Below, piece after piece: positions 5,643 to 10,057 of a DNA stretch of 10,057 nt. A program made the translations under genes and the position numbers. Source of the DNA: JBEATZ01 sp041178545. Lineage in GTDB: Bacteria; Planctomycetota; UBA1135; UBA2386. The notes under the pieces are model-generated. The model worked only from the letters and a program-made list of their open reading frames with translations. It did not search any database and was not told the DNA's origin. The stretch spans positions 1 to 10,057 of the forward strand of contig JBEGVB010000211.1 of assembly GCA_041178545.1 (NCBI GenBank). The letters are read 5' to 3'. The stretch's first letter is position 1. Each line of letters begins with the position of its first letter.

Positions 5643-6838
5643 AGCATGCCCTCCACCATGGCGCGCACCTCGGGAGAGTCCGCCATCTGCTGTTCCAGCG
5701 AGAGGGTCATGTAGCTCACCGAGGCGCGACTGCGGCTGTTCAGGTAGCGCCCCACCTCGGCCCGGCTCAGGCCCTCCTGCACACAGAGGTACGCGATCAC
5801 CTTGCGCGCCAGCGACAGGTTGCGGCTCTGGCGCGGCCCGGCAAGGTCCGCTGCCGTCAGGCCCATCACCTGTGCTACACGGTCCCGCACCCGCTGGTAC
5901 ACCCGTGCAGGGTCGATCAGCTCCAGGTATTTCGCGGGACGACCGCCGCGCTGCGCCGCCCATGCGGCACGCAGCTCGGGGAACGAGCCCTGCACCGACT
6001 GAGCCAGCGACTCGATCGCGTCCGCACGACCGTTGCGCGACGGGGCGCCCTCCAGCGCACGCAGGAACCGGAGGCGACCCATCGGACCCGGCAGGTCGAC
6101 TTTCGTCACGAACCCGCCGAGCAGGATGCTGCAGAGCCCGGGCTGCAGCTCGCGGACCTCCTTCGGGTGCCAGCGCGAGGCCAGCAACGTGAGCGAACCT
6201 GCGGCATCCCGCTGGCGCAGCACGTCGGCCAGGAACTGCTGCAGCCGCTCCTTGCCGGCCACGCGGTGCACCTCGTCGAGCACCAGGGTGCGGTCGCGGC
6301 ACAGTTCCTCGCGCAGGTGCTCCACCCGGTCGTCGCGGTGCACCGCCTGGAACGCCTTCGTCAGCGACTGCAGGTCGAACACCATCGGCTTGCCAGGGAG
6401 CTGGTGGATCCACCACTGCAACAGGAAGGTCTTGCCGCAACCTGCTGCCCCGTGGAAGAGGAACAGGTTCCCCGGCAGGCTCGCGCGGCTCGTCAGCAGG
6501 TTGCGCAGCACCAGCCAGGCCGTCTTGTTGCTCTCGTCCACCACCGGGTTCTGCGGGCCCACCTCGGACAGGTCCGGTGCACTGGGCTCCGGGGCAGGCT
6601 GCAGCTCCACTGCCACCTGCGTACCGATCTCCGCCGAGAGCAGCTCTGCCAGCAGCGGCCTGAAGAGACGGCGCACCCGGTCGCACTGCAGGCGCGTCCC
6701 TGCCTCCAGGAAGACGACCCCGCGTTCCATCAGCACCGGACGCAGGCCCGAAAGCCAGGCGTCGTAGGCTGCCTGGCCGGAACGGCGGCACAGCTCGCTC
6801 TGGATGGCGTTCCAGCTCTGTCGGACCAAGGGCAGCAT
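5639..6838 (-). CDS. Divergent DnaA-like AAA+ protein
   Basis: The protein has 399 aa. The first 80 residues match DnaA domain I: W9, a Y-D-A-W-L-S-G-L core at 25-32, then alternating hydrophobics. A short linker (about 81-100) leads to an AAA+ core with Walker A G-A-A-G-C-G-K-T (130-137), Walker B T-L-V-L-D-E (184-189) and A-G-K-E-R (194-198), as in DnaA. Sensor I region A-S-R-W-H-P-K-E (220-227) aligns without gaps to E. coli DnaA. In that alignment the arginine finger (R285) becomes Ile238, R281 becomes Gly234 and the sensor II Arg (R334) becomes Pro287. The C-terminal helix-turn-helix has R-S-R-A-S-V (369-374) instead of R-D-H-T-T-V, so standard DnaA-box reading is doubtful. ATP binding is likely. 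Canonical initiation, Hda-like regulation or another DNA-binding job are all possible. No clear Shine-Dalgarno precedes the ATG; a stem-loop ends 5 nt before it. It is the first gene of the unit with tmk and holB. Confidence 0.8.
   Translation of the reverse strand: MLPLVRQSWNAIQSELCRRSGQAAYDAWLSGLRPVLMERGVVFLEAGTRLQCDRVRRLFRPLLAELLSAEIGTQVAVELQPAPEPSAPDLSEVGPQNPVVDESNKTAWLVLRNLLTSRASLPGNLFLFHGAAGCGKTFLLQWWIHQLPGKPMVFDLQSLTKAFQAVHRDDRVEHLREELCRDRTLVLDEVHRVAGKERLQQFLADVLRQRDAAGSLTLLASRWHPKEVRELQPGLCSILLGGFVTKVDLPGPMGRLRFLRALEGAPSRNGRADAIESLAQSVQGSFPELRAAWAAQRGGRPAKYLELIDPARVYQRVRDRVAQVMGLTAADLAGPRQSRNLSLARKVIAYLCVQEGLSRAEVGRYLNSRSRASVSYMTLSLEQQMADSPEVRAMVEGML
5649..5654 (-). promoter_or_regulatory. 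Ribosome binding site that fixes the tmk GTG start
   Basis: The minus strand reads GGAGGG, then 6 nt (CATGCT), then GTG at 5642-5640. It lies inside the last codons of the dnaA-like gene. It supports the GTG start over the long upstream extension of the open frame, and it suggests reinitiation or coupled translation at the GTGA overlap. Confidence 0.75.
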
Positions 6839-6843
6839 GGGGC

Positions 6844-6875
6844 GGACCGGGCAAGGTAGCGACGGGGCCCGGTCC
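6844..6875 (-). promoter_or_regulatory. Stem-loop directly before the dnaA-like start codon
   Basis: GGACCGGGC (6844-6852) and GCCCGGTCC (6867-6875) are perfect 9-bp inverted repeats around a 14-nt loop. The stem ends 5 nt before the ATG (6838-6836), so in mRNA it would occupy the ribosome landing area, where no Shine-Dalgarno is visible. It could be a translational control hairpin, an operator, or part of a double terminator with the palindrome at 6884-6910. Confidence 0.45.
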
Positions 6876-6883
6876 AAGGAAGC

Positions 6884-6910
6884 GCGAGGTCGGCCCGCGG
6901 GCCGACTCGC
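6884..6910 (-). terminator. Palindrome right after the TPR-protease gene, candidate terminator
   Basis: Bases 6889-6906 form a perfect 18-bp palindrome (GTCGGCCCG / CGGGCCGAC). GCGA (6884-6887) and TCGC (6907-6910) add four pairs around a bulged G6888. On the minus strand it begins 1 nt after the TGA at 6912-6914. After it comes GCTTCCTTGG, with no real T-run. The placement strongly suggests a 3'-end function. Confidence 0.5.
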
Positions 6911-6911
6911 C

Positions 6912-9863
6912 TCAACGCCCCAGCCGCTCCCTTGCCTGCGCGGCGGACGGACTGTCGGCGGCGTCCCGCAGCACCCGTTCCCAGAGCTCCCGCGCCGGGT
7001 CCCTCGCACCGAGCTCCTCGTGCAGAACCGCTGCCTTGGCCCAGAGTTCGGCGCGTGCAGCAGCCTCCACCGCGGGGTCCACAGGCTCCGCCGGCCCGCG
7101 CCGCAACACCCGGGCACGGTCCAGCTCCGGCAGCACCGCAGCGGCCACCACGTACTCACGTGCTGCCTCGCCCTTCCGGCCGAGGGCCAGGTGCGCCTCG
7201 GCCGTGAGCACGTGCAACTCCCGGCTGAACGGGTCGATCCGGTTGCACTCCACCAGCCAGCGCAGTTCCTCCTCCCGGTTGCCCTCGCGGCGAGCGGCAG
7301 CCGCAAGCTCCATGCGCGGTGCGTAGGCGCGGCCCGTGCGCGAGCAGTACGAGCGCAGCAGTTCCAGGGCCTCGGCCTCGCGACCGTCCGCTCGCAGCAA
7401 TGCTCCCAGCAGCAGCTCAGGGGCGACCTCCTGCTCGGTGCAGCTCGGCCAGCAACGCATGGCGGCGCGGTACATCGCCTCTGCCCCGCCAGCGTCGCCC
7501 TGCCGCTCCAACACCTTGCCGCAGGCAATCCGGCTGTCGAAGTCGTCGGCGCCCGCCGCGAAACCCTCGCGCCAGGCTGCGAGCGCAGGCTCCAGCTCAC
7601 CGCGGCGCGCGAGCATCGCAGCACGCGCCAGCAGCGCACTGCCGTTGCGAGGGTCCTCCTGCAGCACCACGGCCAGTTGGCGTCCGGCGTCCACCGGGTT
7701 GTTCGCCTGCAGGAATCCCCATGCCAAGTTCGTGCGGGCCACCATGTCCTTGGGTTCCCGTGCCACCTGCAGTTGCAGCCGCTCCATCGCAGACTCGTTC
7801 CAGCGCGGCACGAGCAGCAGGCCACGCAGCTTCTCCTCGGCCACGTAGCGGAGGAACCGGCGGTCGAACTCGGCCGTTCCGATCCCCAACGACTCTCGGA
7901 ACGCATCCTCGGTCTCGAGGTCCTTCCCGAATGCCGCCAGCAACGCCACTGCCTTGTCGAAGCCGAAGTCCCTTGCCACCAGGTCCACAATCAGACCGCC
8001 CTGGTAGTAGCCGAACAGGATCCGCGGCCCGCGGAACAACCGGTTGAGCAGGCGGACCGGTGGGATGTCGCGGTTGTGGAAGGCGTCGAACAGTTCGCGG
8101 TCCATGCCGCGTTCCCAGGCGGGGTCGCGCACCTTCTCCTCGTGCACGGAGAAGCCCTCCGTCAGCCAGCGAGGCACGCGGTGCCGACTGACCCCGAGCG
8201 TCAGCACGTGCGTGAACTCGTGCCAGACCGTGGCCTCCCACATGAACTCCTGCGAGCGCACGTCCGAGTCGCCGGGCGACACCAACGTGATGAACGGCCC
8301 GAAGCAGGCACCGAGCGCCGTGAAGCCACGGAAGCCGATCGTGCGCACCGAGAAGTCGTCCCAGGTGTGGAACGTCTCCACCTGCACGCGCTTCTGGGGG
8401 CGGTGGTCGTACTTCGCCCCAAGTACCTCCAGTGCGCGCAGGTGCACGGGCATCAGGTAGTCCGCCAGCACTTCCACGTCGTCGCGGTGCAGCAACAGTC
8501 GGAAGCTCTCGTTCTCCACCGCCGTGTACTGCTCGTCGAGCAGTTCCTGCACGGCAATCATGTTGTTGCGCCACGGGTTCACGAGACCGGCCTCCAGCGA
8601 CTTGGCGCGCTGCAGCAGTTCCTTGGCGCGGGATCCCTCGCCGCAGTAGACGAGCGACTTGGCGAGCCCGTGCAACGCGGAAATCATGTTGGGGTCCGCG
8701 TCCAGCGCAGCCTGCAGGAAGGGTTGTGCGTCTGCGAAGCGGTAGAGGGCGATGAGGTGGTCGCCCACGATGCGGTCGACCTCACCCCAGGGGGCGTCCC
8801 CCTCCAGGGCACGCGTCCGGTACGACTCGTAGCCCTTCACGTCGTTGAGGACCAGCGCGGCAGCGGCGCGGTGCGCCAGGGCGACACGGTGGTTCGGGTT
8901 GACTGCAAGTGCCTGGTCCAGCACCTCCGCGGCCTCGACGAAGCGACGGTCGTCCAGAACGCCCTCGCCTTGGAGCACCAGGGCGGGCACCGAGCGCGGG
9001 TTCTGCGCCAGCGCCCGCTCGAGCAGTTGTTCCGTCTTCGCGGGATCCAACGTGAAGTTGTTGCGTCGGATCCGGTAGAGGGTCAGCAAGGCCTCCTCCA
9101 CGTCCCCGTTCTCCTCCAGCACCTTGCGGAGGTCCCGCTCACCGCTGGGGAAACCCATGGCCTCGCCATAGGCCTCGAACTTGAGTGCGCCCAGCGTCGC
9201 ACGGGCTTCTGCCTGGTCGGGCTGCTGCTGCAGCGCCTCGGCGAGACACTGGCTGCTCGTCTCGAGGTTGGCGCGCCCGCCCAGACGCCAGTGGCAGCGT
9301 CCGAGGAACGCCAGACCCGTGGGAGTCGTCGGGCGCGGCAGCGCGATCGCCGCCTCCCACTCCGCGCGCGCAGCCTTGCGCCGTCCGGCATCGTGCAACG
9401 TGGCTCCCAGCAGGTAGCGGGTCTCCATGTCGTCGGGAAGTGCGTCCCGCTGCTGCACGAGCAACCGGACCGACTCCTCGTAGCGACCCAGTGCGCTGCA
9501 GGCGGCTGCTGCCAGCAGCAGGTGTTCGCGCTGCGCCCGGCGTTCTGCCTGCAGGCCCTCCAGTGCCGTCAGCACGGCCTCGTAGCGACCGCGGCGCAAG
9601 TCGATCTGCCAGAGCCCGGACTGTGCAGCCTCCACGACACGTGCGCTGGGGGCCGAGGCCTCCGGTTCTTCTTCCGCAGCGGCAAGCAGGTCGTCGAACA
9701 AGGACTGGGCCGCACTCAGCTTGCCGGCGCGGAGTCGCTGCTGTGCCTCCTGCAGTTGTTGGGCCCATTCGTCCTCCGGGTCCTGTGCAAGGGACAAGGC
9801 GCAGGTCAGGAGGCTCGCGACGAGGGTGAGGAGGAGGCGGGTGGCGGGCACGGGGGGGACCAT
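6912..9863 (-). CDS. Secreted TPR-repeat protein with embedded gluzincin (peptidase MA-like) metalloprotease domain
   Basis: The protein has 983 aa. Residues 1-26 are a Sec signal peptide: R9, then a Leu/Ala-rich core, then S-L-A before Q27. Residues of about 30-440 are helical repeats of TPR type, rich in A-L-x-x-x-P-x-x-x-x-A and A-x-x-x-L motifs. Residues of about 450-650 contain a zinc protease site H548-E-F-T-H552, with the third ligand probably Glu569 in W-L-T-E-G, the pattern of the peptidase MA / gluzincin group. Further TPR-like repeats fill about 690-983. It probably acts in the periplasm or at the cell surface, on a peptide or protein substrate I cannot name; the repeats could bind partners. 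The frame is open to 10025, but the ATG at 9863 is the only start that begins a signal peptide. Its Shine-Dalgarno is weak (GGA 7 nt before). It precedes the dnaA-like gene by 73 bp, with two stems between, so cotranscription is doubtful. Confidence 0.85.
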   Translation of the reverse strand: MVPPVPATRLLLTLVASLLTCALSLAQDPEDEWAQQLQEAQQRLRAGKLSAAQSLFDDLLAAAEEEPEASAPSARVVEAAQSGLWQIDLRRGRYEAVLTALEGLQAERRAQREHLLLAAAACSALGRYEESVRLLVQQRDALPDDMETRYLLGATLHDAGRRKAARAEWEAAIALPRPTTPTGLAFLGRCHWRLGGRANLETSSQCLAEALQQQPDQAEARATLGALKFEAYGEAMGFPSGERDLRKVLEENGDVEEALLTLYRIRRNNFTLDPAKTEQLLERALAQNPRSVPALVLQGEGVLDDRRFVEAAEVLDQALAVNPNHRVALAHRAAAALVLNDVKGYESYRTRALEGDAPWGEVDRIVGDHLIALYRFADAQPFLQAALDADPNMISALHGLAKSLVYCGEGSRAKELLQRAKSLEAGLVNPWRNNMIAVQELLDEQYTAVENESFRLLLHRDDVEVLADYLMPVHLRALEVLGAKYDHRPQKRVQVETFHTWDDFSVRTIGFRGFTALGACFGPFITLVSPGDSDVRSQEFMWEATVWHEFTHVLTLGVSRHRVPRWLTEGFSVHEEKVRDPAWERGMDRELFDAFHNRDIPPVRLLNRLFRGPRILFGYYQGGLIVDLVARDFGFDKAVALLAAFGKDLETEDAFRESLGIGTAEFDRRFLRYVAEEKLRGLLLVPRWNESAMERLQLQVAREPKDMVARTNLAWGFLQANNPVDAGRQLAVVLQEDPRNGSALLARAAMLARRGELEPALAAWREGFAAGADDFDSRIACGKVLERQGDAGGAEAMYRAAMRCWPSCTEQEVAPELLLGALLRADGREAEALELLRSYCSRTGRAYAPRMELAAAARREGNREEELRWLVECNRIDPFSRELHVLTAEAHLALGRKGEAAREYVVAAAVLPELDRARVLRRGPAEPVDPAVEAAARAELWAKAAVLHEELGARDPARELWERVLRDAADSPSAAQARERLGR

Positions 9864-9921
9864 AAACGAATCCAGATGTCCGAACTGGGTTCGTCTGCGA
9901 CCTGAGGCGGTTCCTGCGCAC

Positions 9922-9965
9922 AGGGTCCTGACCGAGCGGCGACTCCCGCCGCGGTCAGGAGCCCT
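9922..9965. repeat. Long stem-loop upstream of the TPR-protease gene
   Basis: TCCTGACCG (9926-9934) and CGGTCAGGA (9952-9960) pair perfectly. AGGG (9922-9925) and CCCT (9962-9965) extend the stem past a bulged G9961. CGGC/GCCG (9937-9940, 9948-9951) extend it inward to a 7-nt loop. It lies 59-102 bp before the ATG at 9863. It could be the terminator of a gene beyond the window or a 5'-leader structure. No T-run follows on either strand. Nothing else in 9864-10057 could be assigned. Confidence 0.4.
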
Positions 9966-10057
9966 TGCATGGATCTTCGCAGTTTCGTTCCGCCTCGTTG
10001 CCCGCGGTCCTCGTGCCGCAACCACCTCTCGCCCCGGCCAGACTTCTACGCCCGCCA

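Noticed and set aside
5016..6854. A 612-residue fusion reading with tmk as its C-terminal part
   Set aside because: The upstream 400 residues are the dnaA-like gene read in the wrong frame. GGAGGG and the GTGA overlap place the tmk start at 5642.
5639..7990. A 783-residue N-terminally extended DnaA-like protein
   Set aside because: The extension is an out-of-frame reading of the TPR-protease gene. DnaA domain I begins right at the ATG at 6838.
9798..9809. Possible lipobox (L-L-T-C) in the TPR-protease signal peptide
   Set aside because: Thr before Cys21 is a poor fit to the lipobox rule, and a good signal peptidase I site S-L-A follows at residue 26.
6804..9905. 1033-codon open frame on the plus strand
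   Set aside because: It runs fully antisense to the TPR-protease gene. Its product is rich in His, Gln, Arg and Val with no recognisable domain, as expected from the antisense frame of a GC-rich gene. The minus-strand gene has a signal peptide and an H-E-x-x-H site.
9864..10025. N-terminal extension of the TPR-protease to 1037 residues
   Set aside because: It would bury the signal peptide after about 54 Arg-rich residues and run through the strong stem at 9922-9965.

Overview
This is a GC-rich chromosomal window, roughly 70% G+C by eye, with dense bacterial gene packing. The best lineage clue is the 141-aa gene at 3489-3914. It looks like the Minf_1886 / 'Verruc_Plancto-restricted' family, which points to Planctomycetota or a relative in the PVC group. 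That assignment is an inference from one family plus general gene content. I see no insertion sequence, CRISPR array, tRNA, rRNA or phage gene.

Layout: the first 1020 bases carry the 3' part of a plus-strand membrane protein gene resembling AftB-type arabinofuranosyltransferases. It converges on a block of six minus-strand genes that fills the rest of the window. In transcription order (right to left) these are: a secreted TPR protein with an embedded gluzincin metalloprotease domain (9863-6912); a divergent DnaA-like AAA+ protein (6838-5639); thymidylate kinase tmk (5642-5016); DNA polymerase III delta' subunit holB (5019-4048); the Minf_1886-family protein (3914-3489); and a secreted S9 serine peptidase of the glutamyl endopeptidase (GEP, S9D) type (3436-1037).

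The core of the window is a tight dnaA-like/tmk/holB unit. Both junctions are GTGA overlaps, where the GTG start shares bases with the upstream TGA stop, so the three genes are very probably cotranscribed and translationally coupled. They join an initiator-like ATPase, dTTP supply and a clamp-loader subunit. The DnaA-like protein keeps DnaA domain I, Walker A, Walker B and a C-terminal DNA-binding domain. It has lost the arginine finger, the sensor II arginine and the standard DnaA-box recognition signature. It is therefore either a lineage-specific initiator or a DnaA paralogue doing another job.

Spacers between genes are short but rich in perfect inverted repeats. A stem encloses the stop codon of the plus-strand gene in its loop. 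Two stems lie in the 73-bp gap before the dnaA-like gene, one ending 5 nt from its ATG. Four dyads lie in the 133-bp gap after holB, and a long stem sits upstream of the TPR-protease gene. None is followed by a clear T-run, so they are candidate non-classical terminators or regulatory hairpins. The last 194 bases (9864-10057) hold no gene I can support beyond that stem.
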